Of a stretch of 48,558 bases of DNA, positions 13,348 through 21,532 are shown piece after piece (the stretch's first letter is position 1; every line of letters starts with the position of its first letter). A model generated the notes under the pieces. That model saw nothing but the letters and a program-made list of their open reading frames with translations, searched no databases and had not been told where the DNA came from. The DNA is from Hyphomicrobiales bacterium (GTDB lineage: Bacteria > Pseudomonadota > Alphaproteobacteria > Rhizobiales > CAJQND01). Made by a program: the position numbers and the translations under genes. The stretch spans positions 1-48,558 of the forward strand of contig JANQOW010000161.1 in assembly GCA_028285595.1 (NCBI GenBank), in the 5' to 3' direction.

Positions 13348-15039
13348 ATGACTGCCATCTCCATGATTCTCCGCAGCTTAAAGGCAACCCTAGCCCTAGT
13401 GCTGCTCGTCTGTGTTTTCGCCGCACCGGGGCTCGCCCAATCCGAAACGGGGACGGCTGAACAAAAGGCCTCCGAAGAAAGCGCGGTCCGCTCATCGCTG
13501 GATGCCATCACCAGTATTTTGGACGCTCAGGCGGCCAAGCGCGAAACCGCCAAAGAACTGCGCGAGGCCATCGATCAGGCCCAAACGGAGGTGGACAAGA
13601 AAGCTCTGGGCGAGAAGTTGAAAGAAGTGAACACGGAGCTGGAACGACTTGATGACCAGGTGGTGAGCCTGGCCACGGGCGTCTCGGAGGAAGATTTCAA
13701 GCCGACAAACGAGAAGTTCCAACTGCAAGATGAACTGGAGCAGCTGATTAAGCCGTTCGTGTGGATCTTAAAGTCCGCAACGGAAAATGCCCGCCAGATC
13801 GAGCATCTGAAGCGGTCTCTGCTGGCCGCTGAACAGCAGGAAAAAACCGCGCGCGATGCCATTGCCCACATTCAGCCCATGATTGAGCAGGCCCCCGAAG
13901 ACGGAGCGATCGCCGAGCGCCTGCAATCGATCCTGCAGAACTGGGAGCGCCGCCAGATCGCGGCCAAGGATCAGGCCACAACGGCCCAGCAGCAATTGCA
14001 GGTGCGTTTGTCGGAGCGGGTGGATGCCCGCGACACCGCCAACCGCGCCTTCTCCTCGTTCTTCAGCAATCGAGGCCGGAACCTGCTCTACGGTATCCTG
14101 GCCTTCTCCGGTGTGCTTCTGGTGATGCGGCTTTTGCGCAGGGGCATTCTCCGGCTGATCGGTGCCCCGCGCAACCGGAGCTTCCCAGTGCGCTTGGGCT
14201 CGCTGATCTATGACATTGCCACGGCGGCAGCCGCATTCGCCACCGCGATTGCCATCTTCAACTACTATAATGACTGGCTGCTGACCGGCTTCATGTTGAT
14301 CCTGTTCATCGCCATTGGCTGGTTCATTCTGAAATCCCTGCCGGCTTTGTTTGAGCAGATCACCCTGCTGCTCAATCTGGGGGCGGTGCAGGAAGGTGAG
14401 CGGGTGGTCTTCAATGGCATCCCGTGGCGGGTCAACAAGTTGGACCTTTATTCCACCTTGGAAAATCCGTCCTTGCGCGGCGGCTTCTTCACCGTGCCTG
14501 TGCGCGAGCTGAAGGGTCAGCATTCCCGGCCCATGGATGAAAAGGAAAAATGGTTCCCGTGTGAGGAGGGCGATTGGGTGGTTCTGGAGTCAGGCCTCTG
14601 GGCCGAGGTAATCCTGCAAAGCCCCGAAGCGGTGCATCTTCGCGAGGAGGGTGGCGCGATTTCCCATTTCACCACGCAGGCTTTCCTGGAACAGAACCCG
14701 AAAAACGTTTCTTTGGGCTTTCGCTCAACCATCGAGTTCGGGATCGATTATTCTCATCAGGCTGCCGCGGCATCCGGCGAGATCTCGCGCGTGATGCGCG
14801 ATTATGTGGAACGGGAAATCCGTTCCACTGTGGATTCCGACAAGCTGCTCGCCACAATTGTAACGCTTTTTCGCGCCGGCTCATCGTCTTTGGACTATGA
14901 AATCGAGGTGGATGTGGCCCCGGGCACCGGCCATCTTTACGAGCCGGTCGCCCATTCCATGGCGCGGATTGCGGTCGAGTGCTGCACTGAAAACGGCTGG
15001 ACCATTCCGTTCCCGCAACTGACAATCCACCGGCAATAG
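13348..15039 (+). CDS. MscS-like mechanosensitive channel protein
   Basis: The 563-residue protein begins with a signal peptide (LALVLLVCVFAAPGLAQS, cleavage near 31). Residues about 35-235 are highly helical and charged, probably a periplasmic coiled-coil region. Three or so membrane segments follow at about 245-330. The stretch LLLNLGAVQEGERVVFNGIPWRV resembles the MscS pore-to-beta-domain transition, and the remaining C-terminus (to 563) resembles the cytoplasmic MscS alpha-beta part. The pore helix lacks the regular Ala/Gly pattern of E. coli MscS and the beta domain is divergent, so it may not gate like MscS. Function as an osmotic safety valve is inferred from family only. ATG 13363 is an alternative start. 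Confidence 0.7.
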   Translation: MTAISMILRSLKATLALVLLVCVFAAPGLAQSETGTAEQKASEESAVRSSLDAITSILDAQAAKRETAKELREAIDQAQTEVDKKALGEKLKEVNTELERLDDQVVSLATGVSEEDFKPTNEKFQLQDELEQLIKPFVWILKSATENARQIEHLKRSLLAAEQQEKTARDAIAHIQPMIEQAPEDGAIAERLQSILQNWERRQIAAKDQATTAQQQLQVRLSERVDARDTANRAFSSFFSNRGRNLLYGILAFSGVLLVMRLLRRGILRLIGAPRNRSFPVRLGSLIYDIATAAAAFATAIAIFNYYNDWLLTGFMLILFIAIGWFILKSLPALFEQITLLLNLGAVQEGERVVFNGIPWRVNKLDLYSTLENPSLRGGFFTVPVRELKGQHSRPMDEKEKWFPCEEGDWVVLESGLWAEVILQSPEAVHLREEGGAISHFTTQAFLEQNPKNVSLGFRSTIEFGIDYSHQAAAASGEISRVMRDYVEREIRSTVDSDKLLATIVTLFRAGSSSLDYEIEVDVAPGTGHLYEPVAHSMARIAVECCTENGWTIPFPQLTIHRQ

Positions 15040-15100
15040 CCTCGCCGGCTCTATAACTGTTTGAATTTTATAGATTTTGTCGATCCTGCCCGAAGGCGGT

Positions 15101-15177
15101 TGGTCGGAGTGGCAGGATTTGAACCTGCGACCCCCTCGTCCCGAACGAGGTGCGCTACCAGGCTGCGCTACACTCCG
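15101..15177 (-). tRNA. tRNA-Pro (CGG anticodon)
   Basis: On the minus strand the gene begins CGGAGTG, has the D-arm GCGCAGCCTGGTAGCGC, the anticodon arm CCTCG-TTCGGGA-CGAGG with anticodon CGG, the T-arm with GGTTCAAATCC, the matching acceptor strand CACTCCG and an encoded CCA. It reads CCG codons. It is 77 bases with CCA and every stem pairs. It diverges from tRNA-Gln. Confidence 0.96.
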
Positions 15178-15190
15178 CCAAAGGCGATGG

Positions 15191-15219
15191 GTTATAACGC
15201 TGTGCACTCTCGCCCGCAA
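15191..15219 (-). promoter_or_regulatory. Promoter of tRNA-Pro
   Basis: On the minus strand, TTGCGG (15214-15219), a 17-base spacer and TATAAC (15191-15196) form a good sigma-70 promoter. Transcription would start near 15184, about seven bases before the mature tRNA 5' end. Spacing and position make this convincing. Confidence 0.75.
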
Positions 15220-15362
15220 GCGGTGAAAAGTGCAAATTCGACGATTGAAGTCGCGCGCACAAGAGACTATGTTCCGGCCCGACTCACGGAGTTGTCTCGC
15301 AAGGTCCTGCGTGCTGGTCTTATTTCGCTGAAGACCGGACCGGCATGTAAGGGTTGGAGAAT

Positions 15363-15437
15363 TGGGGCGTGGCCAAGTGGTAAGGCAGCGGCTTTTGGTG
15401 CCGCCATTCGCAGGTTCGAATCCTGCCGCCCCAGCCA
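15363..15437 (+). tRNA. tRNA-Gln (TTG anticodon)
   Basis: The gene starts TGGGGCG and ends CGCCCCA-G-CCA, so the acceptor stem pairs fully and CCA is encoded. The D-arm contains GGCCAAGTGGTAAGGC, the anticodon loop holds TTG between GCGGC-type stem strands, and the T-arm holds GGTTCGAATCC. Length is 75 bases with CCA. The 3' end is followed about 60 bases later by an MFS gene without a normal start codon. tRNA 3' ends are frequent integration sites, but no integrase or second copy of the tRNA end was noticed. Confidence 0.96.
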
Positions 15438-15498
15438 ATCCTTCTCCAGCCCATGCGGTCAACACCGGATCGTTCATCAGTGCTTCCGTGGTGCCGCC

Positions 15499-16689
15499 AT
15501 CAAATCCCTAGACCAGCGTTACTTCATTGTCTTAGGGGCTTGCCTCACGCAATTCTTCATCATCGGTTTGCTGTTTTGCTACGGCTTGTTCTTTAAAGAG
15601 TTCGAGACGGAATTCGGTTGGTCGCGCACCCTTCTGTCGAGTTGCATCTCACTGGCCTTTCTGGTGATGGGCGTCCTGGCGTTTTTCGCTGGGGGCCTGA
15701 ACGACCGCTACGGGCCGCGCGTGGTCCTCAGCGTGGCCGGCACCTTGTGCGGCATTGGCTATGCCTTGCTCTCCCAGGTCAGCCAGCCGTGGCATCTGTT
15801 CGTCTTGTTCGGCATGTTCATCGGGGTCGGTATGGCGACCCACGATGTGGTGACCTTGTCCACGATCGCACGCTGGTTCCACCAGCGCCGGGGGATGATG
15901 ACCGGCGTGGTGAAAGTGGGCACGGCGGCAGGACAGATCACGGTGCCCCCCGTCGCGGCGTCTCTGATCGTGCTCTTCGGTTGGCGCCCGGCCCTGATCA
16001 TCTTAGGCTTGACGGCGGTGGTCATGCTGCTCACCGCGGCATCCCTGCTCAAGAGCCCGCCGGCCCCTGAGGGTGCCGCGGCGCAAGCGGCCTCATCGGG
16101 CCACTCGTTTGAGGAGGCGCGGCGCAGCTCTCTTCTCTGGATGCTCTGCGCCATCCAGTTCTCGTTCTTTCCAACCCTCACCACCATCCCACTGCACATT
16201 GTGGTCCACGCCATGGATTTAGGGATGACGCCGGCCACGGCAGCCATCTTGCTCTCCGTGATCGGCGCATCGAGCGTGGTGGGCCGTTTAACCTTTGGAG
16301 GGCTTGCCGATCAGATTGGCGGTAAGCGCGCGCTGCTTCTGTGCTTCATCCCGCTGCTCTTCAGCCTGGCAGCGTTTCTGATCATCCAAACGCCATGGGT
16401 GCTGTTTGCAGCGGTGGGCCTTTACGGCTTTGCCCATGGCGGTTTGTTCACCGCGGTCTCGCCCACAGTGGCGGAGTATTTCGGGCTGAAAGCCCACGGT
16501 GCCATCTTTGGGCTGATTTTGCTCTTCGGCACAATCGGCGGGTCTCTCGGACCCATCTTGGCAGGCTGGGCTTTCGATGTGACGGGCAGCTACACCAGCG
16601 CCTTTTCCGCGCTCGGCGGCCTTTTGTTGTTTGGGCTCATCCTGGTTCTACGCCTTCCGGCCGCGCCTGCGTCAGGTTCGTCTGGTTAA
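15499..16689 (+). CDS. MFS transporter with no canonical start codon
   Basis: The reading frame encodes a 12-segment major facilitator superfamily carrier of about 397 residues. The first helix is FIVLGACLTQFFIIGLLF, the loop 2-3 motif is GGLNDRYGPR (family signature G-x3-D-x2-G-x-R), and the second half repeats it as GGLADQIGGKR. It resembles the oxalate/formate or monocarboxylate carrier group. Between the end of tRNA-Gln and codon 15568, which is inside the first helix, the frame has no ATG, GTG, TTG or CTG. Family alignment by eye would put the start near ATC 15499 (IKSLDQRYF), used here; ATT 15526 is another non-canonical option. The gene may use a rare start, carry a sequence error, or have lost its 5' end. 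Reading in from upstream would cross the tRNA. Confidence 0.7.
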   Translation: MKSLDQRYFIVLGACLTQFFIIGLLFCYGLFFKEFETEFGWSRTLLSSCISLAFLVMGVLAFFAGGLNDRYGPRVVLSVAGTLCGIGYALLSQVSQPWHLFVLFGMFIGVGMATHDVVTLSTIARWFHQRRGMMTGVVKVGTAAGQITVPPVAASLIVLFGWRPALIILGLTAVVMLLTAASLLKSPPAPEGAAAQAASSGHSFEEARRSSLLWMLCAIQFSFFPTLTTIPLHIVVHAMDLGMTPATAAILLSVIGASSVVGRLTFGGLADQIGGKRALLLCFIPLLFSLAAFLIIQTPWVLFAAVGLYGFAHGGLFTAVSPTVAEYFGLKAHGAIFGLILLFGTIGGSLGPILAGWAFDVTGSYTSAFSALGGLLLFGLILVLRLPAAPASGSSG

Positions 16690-16762
16690 CTTCAGCCGTC
16701 CCTGCGCTAACGAAAGTAAGGAGTGGCCACAGCCGCTGCGAGACATTGAACCGAGGCGTCCG

Positions 16763-17065
16763 CTACCTATTGCAAACGGCGCGGCGGCTGCCCCGTATGC
16801 GCACGTAATGGCACTTCGAGCCGGTCCAAGCGCGCCTCAGCACAGTGCAGCTCTTCTTGGTTCGCTTGTGTCTAAGGCAGTTCCTTTTGGCAGCCGCAAT
16901 AGCCCTTGCACGGGTGGGCATGTTTGACACGTAGCCGACAGCGGACCGATCAGCTGATCCATAAATGGCAGCCCACTTTTTCGAGGCCGCCAGAGCGTCG
17001 CCGCCGGCAACCAAAACGGGCACTCCCGCTAAGAGAGCTGTGAACACAACCAATAAGCACTTCAT
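16763..17065 (-). CDS. Small secreted DUF4189-like protein
   Basis: The 100-residue protein has a clear signal peptide (MKCLLVVFTALLAGVPVLVAGGDALA, cleavage near 27). The mature part reads WAAIYGSADRSAVGYVSN, then ARAIAAAKRNC and further cysteines, the layout of DUF4189: a Trp-Ala/Gly-Ala-Ile start, a Gly-Tyr turn, then Ala-rich helix and disulfide cysteines. The mature protein is strongly basic. DUF4189 proteins have no settled function. ATG 17065 was chosen because GGGAGG lies six bases upstream. It lies downstream of the damaged VPLPA-CTERM gene on the same strand. Confidence 0.65.
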   Translation of the reverse strand: MKCLLVVFTALLAGVPVLVAGGDALAASKKWAAIYGSADRSAVGYVSNMPTRARAIAAAKRNCLRHKRTKKSCTVLRRAWTGSKCHYVRIRGSRRAVCNR

Positions 17066-17079
17066 AATTACCTCCCTGG

Positions 17080-17427
17080 TCAAACATCTCTTGGGCGCCG
17101 TTTGCGCCAGCCCATTAAGCCCAGGACACCAACACCGCCTGCGAGGATTGGGAATGTGGCGGGGAGGGGAACCCGGGACACGCTGAAGCCGATATTGTCC
17201 ACCGTAGCTTGGCAGTTGACCTCACACGCCAGCGTAAAATGCGTGATATCCGTGAAACCGGTGAGCAACCTTGTGCCAAACGCCAACGAACTTATGCTCG
17301 TTGAAGCACCGTTAGAGCCAACAATAAGTAACTTCCCCATGGCCGCCCAGTTTCTAACGCCGGACGGGTCTTCGACGTCGATGCTCAACAGCCAATGTTA
17401 GTATTACATTTCGGAATAAAGCCATTA
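17080..17427 (-). pseudogene. Damaged VPLPA-CTERM anchored protein gene
   Basis: The C-terminus is a sorting signal: VPLPATFPILAGGVGVLGLM followed by GWRKRRPRDV. That is the VPLPA-CTERM variant of PEP-CTERM: a VPLPA motif, a membrane segment and a basic tail, recognised by an exosortase. The readable frame (to 17388, TTG or CTG start) lacks a signal peptide. In another frame just upstream, ATG GCT TTA (17425-17427 downward) gives MALFRNVILTLAV, a typical signal-peptide start with a purine-rich site before it. The two parts need a one-base shift to join, and the protein of about 110 residues is shorter than usual for the class. I read it as frameshifted, internally deleted, or both. No exosortase gene is present here. 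Confidence 0.6.
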
Positions 17428-17767
17428 CGCTATCTCTTCTTAATTGAAAGAGAAGTCTATTTAGCTCAGCACCTATTCACAATACAGATATTGAAACCAT
17501 TATGTGTATATTCGGCGAAAAAATATGACTGTGGAATGCTTCTAACAGTGCAGTAAAATTCTCAATGACCTGCTTGTTTTGTTCACTGCCGAGGCGGCGC
17601 CGACTGCAAGGCGCTGTGCAAGGGTGAATGAGAGCGTGAACCAATAAAGCGGGCTAGACCCATAAAATTCTAACTAAAATTGCAAAATCGAATTCAGCTC
17701 GCTTTGGTAACGTTGCTGTGAGTGAAGAGTAACGCCGACATTGCAACCTTAAGTGAGCGTGGGTCCT
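17428..17767. other. AT-richer intergenic stretch
   Basis: About 340 bases with clearly lower GC than the rest of the window and several T- and A-rich runs. I see no coding region, tRNA or strong hairpin. It separates the broken VPLPA-CTERM gene (minus) from the secreted-protein gene (plus), so divergent promoters are expected, but I could not pick one with confidence. Confidence 0.5.
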
Positions 17768-18382
17768 ATGAGGTATCTTTTTCGTGCTTGCCTGATTGCC
17801 GCCTTGAGCATGATTGTCGTTAATTCGCCATCCAGGTCAGAAGACAATCGAACCAGGATTCTGTGGGATCAGAATAAACGTGCCATTGCCGCGACAATGC
17901 GGGTTCAATCAGTACCCTCTGAAGAGCCGAACACTCCAGGCCAGTCAAATCTCGAAGAGGTGCGTCTTCAAGATATCGAGTGGATAAAATACAACGGAGA
18001 CATCGCCATCACCAGATGGGGTGAAGCAAGACCTGTCCTGTCCATTGACGCCTCAAACAAACGAACAAGCGTCACCGGAATTCTGGTGGGGTGCAGCAAG
18101 TCCGGCCGGTATCTGGCAGTCGAGGTTGACAAGAGCGGGCCGCTCAAGGCCGGCGATCTGTTTAAGACCAGCCGTTCTGCCAATAGCCAGCAGCCGGATG
18201 TCTTTAGAAAATACGTTGAATTTCACAGGACGTTTGATGCCGGTCCTCAGAAAAGCGTCGCCAGGCAAAACATGGCGCCGGAAGCGCCTTGGTCCTGCAA
18301 GGTTCACGAAACCCAACACGCGCTTGGCCACGTCCCGACAGTTTACAGCTCAACGCAGATCATAAGCTTCCGCAAAAGATAA
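17768..18382 (+). CDS. Hypothetical secreted protein
   Basis: I do not recognise this 204-residue protein. It begins MRYLFRACLIAALSMIVV and looks like a signal peptide ending near residue 25 (SPSRS). The mature part is hydrophilic, with a predicted beta-rich centre (SVTGILVGCSKSGRYLAVEVD) and two well-spaced cysteines (about 115 and 182) that could form a disulfide in the periplasm. I use ATG 17768 since it starts directly at the signal peptide; GTG 17753 is an alternative. Base composition is more AT-rich than the core genes. The DUF4034 gene follows 69 bases later on the same strand, so they may be co-expressed. Confidence 0.6.
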   Translation: MRYLFRACLIAALSMIVVNSPSRSEDNRTRILWDQNKRAIAATMRVQSVPSEEPNTPGQSNLEEVRLQDIEWIKYNGDIAITRWGEARPVLSIDASNKRTSVTGILVGCSKSGRYLAVEVDKSGPLKAGDLFKTSRSANSQQPDVFRKYVEFHRTFDAGPQKSVARQNMAPEAPWSCKVHETQHALGHVPTVYSSTQIISFRKR

Positions 18383-18451
18383 CGAGAAGCCTCAGACGGA
18401 ACTCAATTGCAATTTCCAACAGCAAACACATAAGAATCTAGGGTCGATACC

Positions 18452-19666
18452 ATGCGTTTTCTCGCCGCTGTCTTCTCGCTTTTTGTTCTGATTTTTTGCG
18501 GTGTCTATTTCTTTTATCCGAACGAGACAGAACAGACGCAAACCGCAGCGGTGGAGCACTCTGTGCCCGGCGAGGCGGTTGAGGGTGAAGTCCATAGGCT
18601 CGACCCTCCCATGCCAGCAAGCGATGCGCCGGCGCACACCATGCCGCTGATTCCCAAGGCCATGATCAAGAGCGAAGTGATGGAGCGCGAACGCGCGAGA
18701 AACTACGTCACACTGCTGCTCATAAACTCTGATTTCAAACAGCTTGAGGAGTTGGCTGAGTATTACAGGTCAAGACAGGAACGCACGCCCAGCGGCCTGT
18801 GGTACTTGTCCTTCTTCTATCAGGGCGTTGATCGATATCTTCAGACCGTTCGGTCAAAACCGATGAACCAACCTGCTGGTGTCCAGTGGACAGGCAGCGC
18901 AGACGACATGCATGCCAAGATCTTCAATGCTTGGCAGGCGGCTTTTCCGAAGTCCCCCACCCCCCTCTTGGCTCAAGCGATCAGGCTTCGCGCCCAGGCA
19001 TGGAGGATCAGAGGTGGCAGCTATGCACATGACGTTCCACAAGAGGCATGGCAGCCCTTTTATGAAACACTGAAGGCAGCGCGGGATTTACTCATCAATC
19101 ACCGGGCGGTCGCCGCCCAGGATCCGGAGTGGTACAGGCTCCGGATCAACATCGCCACCGAACTTGGCGAGCCGGCAGAAACGGTCATGGATACGCTGAC
19201 GCAAGCGACTGAGGCCGAACCCTACTACTACACCACCTATTTTGCAGCCTCACGCCACTTTCTTTCAAAGTGGGGCGGTGATCCTAAATACATCCCGGCC
19301 GTGATTAACATGGCCGCAGACAACACGATGGCAAAAGACGGAATGTCCCTCCATGCACGTATCTATTGGTATTTGGGCGGGAACATCCTTGACGGTCCAC
19401 CCCTCTTTTCCATCACTGTTGCCTCGTGGGCCAAGATAGCAACTGGCATGGATGATATTCTGCGCAGCTATCCGGACAATTGGAACATCAACCATTTTCT
19501 CTATTTCTCCTGCGTGGCCGGCGACCGCGCGCAGGCCAAAAAAGTCCTCGATCAAATGATGGGCGAAGCCATCATGTCGATCTGGCAGGAACGCGCCGTG
19601 CTGAAAGAGTGCAAAGACTTTGCGCGAGGTTTGGATCAAAAGACCGAGCCGGGCAGTCCCACGTAA
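18452..19666 (+). CDS. DUF4034-like protein, membrane-anchored
   Basis: The 404-residue protein starts with an uncleaved-looking signal anchor (FLAAVFSLFVLIFCGVYFFY, residues 3-22), then a Pro/Ala-rich linker to about 70. The rest is helical and resembles DUF4034: a Leu-rich helix with DFKQLEELAEYYR, GLWYLSFFYQG, a pair of helices ending RAQAWRIRGGSYA, and repeat-like pairs around AAQDPEWYRLRINIATELG and YFAASRHFLSKWGGDPK. DUF4034 proteins are thought to be TPR-like scaffolds of unknown role. The domain probably sits in the periplasm. The preceding gene encodes another exported protein of unknown function. Confidence 0.65.
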   Translation: MRFLAAVFSLFVLIFCGVYFFYPNETEQTQTAAVEHSVPGEAVEGEVHRLDPPMPASDAPAHTMPLIPKAMIKSEVMERERARNYVTLLLINSDFKQLEELAEYYRSRQERTPSGLWYLSFFYQGVDRYLQTVRSKPMNQPAGVQWTGSADDMHAKIFNAWQAAFPKSPTPLLAQAIRLRAQAWRIRGGSYAHDVPQEAWQPFYETLKAARDLLINHRAVAAQDPEWYRLRINIATELGEPAETVMDTLTQATEAEPYYYTTYFAASRHFLSKWGGDPKYIPAVINMAADNTMAKDGMSLHARIYWYLGGNILDGPPLFSITVASWAKIATGMDDILRSYPDNWNINHFLYFSCVAGDRAQAKKVLDQMMGEAIMSIWQERAVLKECKDFARGLDQKTEPGSPT

Positions 19667-19882
19667 TGGCCTCCGCGTCCGGGCAAGAGTGATCGTTGAG
19701 ACCAAGCGCACGCAGCGCGGCACGGTTCGAGCGGACAAGCTTCTCTCGGTGTACAACGCGCTGTGAGTCTGGTTTACCCTCGAAAGTTGACATGGCTGCT
19801 ACGGTAGAAAATGGCCCTGAACGGACGCTCGCCTTCTCAAGAGTATCAATTGAGCTTAGCGCAGAAACGATGAGCATTGAGT
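19667..19882. other. Intergenic region, nothing recognised
   Basis: About 215 bases between two converging genes. Short open frames exist on both strands but match nothing I know and lack ribosome sites. No T-tailed hairpin was found. Confidence 0.4.
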
Positions 19883-21094
19883 CTAGCTCAACAGGTTCTC
19901 GTCATAAGGATATGTGTCGAGTTGTTCGAGATCGGTCGCGTTGACCAGAAACTGGTGCTCGATCTTAACGCCGCATCCACCGCGATCAGAGCCGACGTAG
20001 CCCTCAACGCACATCATCATGTTTTCCTCGATAACGCCGTCATAGCCTGACGTTTCCCAGTCTTGCGGGTAGGGAATAAAGGGATACTCATCACACATGC
20101 CGACACCATGCATGATGCAGGGATACCGATGCGCATGAAATTCTTCAGGATGTCGGTAACTGTTTTCCGTCAGTTCCCTGAATGACACTCCCGGGCGCAC
20201 CAGCGCTTTGTTGTGCTCTATCTCGTCCAGCGCACGTTTAAACAAGTCGCGATATGTCTCTGGCGCTTTGCTATCCCCCAGAAACCAAGTGCGAGAAATA
20301 TCTGACATGTAGCCGAAGGGGCCAACCATGTCGGTATCAAATCCAACCAAGTCACCCAAGACAATCTGCCGTTCCCCAGCTTCCTGAAGCCACGGGTTGG
20401 TGCGCTCACCTGAGGCGAGCATGCGCGCTTCGGACCACAGGCCACCATGGGCGATGTTGATCTGGTTCAGAACGCTCCAAAGTTCGTTTTCTGTTATTCC
20501 GGGCCTCAAACTTTCGCGCATCCTTCTAATGCCCAGTTCGGCGACCTCGACAGCATATCGGACCAGCGCAATTTCTTCGGGAGATTTGATGGAACGCGCC
20601 TTTTCGAGAAACCCAGGGCTGTCGGTGACTTCAAAACCTGCCTGCATCAATCCCTGCACGGCAGAGGCGTCCAACCGATCCACTGCAACGCGGCACCGGC
20701 CCTTTCCCGACAGTCGCGAGCGGACAAAGTCAACGAAGTTTCGTGTTTTGTCTTGCTGGTCAAAGCCGGCAAAAAATGGAGCAAGCCCGAAGGTCGGGAC
20801 ATATTCCGTCACGTTATCGAGAGTCTTGATGAAGGCCCCACTGAAGACAACTGGTCCGTCTGCGAAGATCATCAACATCATCAAGGGAATACGCGCCTGA
20901 AATTGCATGTACTCATGATAGTTGACGGCATACCGCATGGTCAGTGGATTGGTCACGATTGCCAACTCCACATCGCGCTCTTCCATGGCCTGCCGGATCC
21001 GTCCTAGACGATAGTCATTTAACTTGGCCCAATCGATTTCTGGGGGAGTGAGCAGTTCCGTGGGGAACCCACCATGGCGCTCGCCTTCCATCAT
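19883..21094 (-). CDS. DddP-like M24 family protein (possible DMSP lyase)
   Basis: The 403-residue protein has the creatinase/M24 pita-bread fold with five metal-ligand positions visible: two Asp in FDTDMVGPFG, Asp in MSDISRTWF, His in MHGVGMCDEY, Glu in CVEGYVGS and Glu in KIEHQFLV. The stretches SGERTNPWLQE, GFDTDMVGPFGYMSDISRTW and HGVGMCDEYPFIPYP parallel the DMSP lyase DddP of roseobacters as I remember it. The Asp six residues after the metal-binding His, proposed as catalytic in DddP, is present, as is the Tyr five residues before it. DddP cleaves dimethylsulfoniopropionate to dimethyl sulfide and acrylate. The protein is about 40 residues shorter at the N-terminus than DddP, and no acrylate or DMSP uptake genes are nearby, so a related M24 activity is possible. 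Confidence 0.7.
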   Translation of the reverse strand: MMEGERHGGFPTELLTPPEIDWAKLNDYRLGRIRQAMEERDVELAIVTNPLTMRYAVNYHEYMQFQARIPLMMLMIFADGPVVFSGAFIKTLDNVTEYVPTFGLAPFFAGFDQQDKTRNFVDFVRSRLSGKGRCRVAVDRLDASAVQGLMQAGFEVTDSPGFLEKARSIKSPEEIALVRYAVEVAELGIRRMRESLRPGITENELWSVLNQINIAHGGLWSEARMLASGERTNPWLQEAGERQIVLGDLVGFDTDMVGPFGYMSDISRTWFLGDSKAPETYRDLFKRALDEIEHNKALVRPGVSFRELTENSYRHPEEFHAHRYPCIMHGVGMCDEYPFIPYPQDWETSGYDGVIEENMMMCVEGYVGSDRGGCGVKIEHQFLVNATDLEQLDTYPYDENLLS

Positions 21095-21491
21095 TGGCTG
21101 ACCCTTTCTCCATCACGGCCATTCTTCCGATCAATGTGGTCTCAAATGGTCCCAGGAGCAACACTATGACGTGCGTCTGTTGCCGGACAATTTTCGATGC
21201 TGATTGGTTCTCTCAAGTTTGAACACCGATCTTTCCGTTCTGCTTAAGCGTTGTACGTGTCTTAGGGGATATCTGCTTGAGTGCCCGAGATCGGGTTTTT
21301 CCAGGTAGTCTCATGGTCACCAAAGCCGCCTTGCTCCTCAAACCTGACCTAGAGACGTGTGGGGCAAGAAATTTCCCAACCCTCTGACACAGCTCCCGCT
21401 CCATGCTGCATAAGCCGGCACGATCCCGCATGGTCAACGTAAGTAGAACTTGCGGTCTCCCTGGCTTTCCGGTAATCGGGTCCGTGGGACA
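21095..21491. other. Intergenic region upstream of serC
   Basis: About 400 bases between divergent genes, with no credible coding region. The left part must carry the promoter of the M24 gene. The right part (about 21420 onward) is GC-rich and leads into the serC leader hairpin at 21492-21509. Confidence 0.45.
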
Positions 21492-21530
21492 CCTCTCCCC
21501 AACGAGAGGCAGCTATCTGGAAGGGTAGGG
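21492..21530 (+). promoter_or_regulatory. serC leader hairpin, possible serC RNA motif
   Basis: CCTCTC (21492-21497) pairs with GAGAGG (21504-21509) across a six-base loop, directly before the ribosome site GGAAGGG (21519-21525) and the serC ATG at 21533. A conserved structured RNA called the serC motif is known upstream of alphaproteobacterial serC-serA operons. Position and operon fit, but I cannot confirm a match to the consensus from memory. Confidence 0.4.
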
Positions 21531-21532
21531 AC

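Noticed and set aside
15061..15498. Upstream extension of the MFS frame back to 15061
   Set aside because: It would translate through both tRNA genes, so it cannot be the true N-terminus.
19696..19877. Short minus-strand frame in the gap before the M24 gene
   Set aside because: No ribosome site, no family resemblance, and it overlaps the end of the DUF4034 gene if extended.
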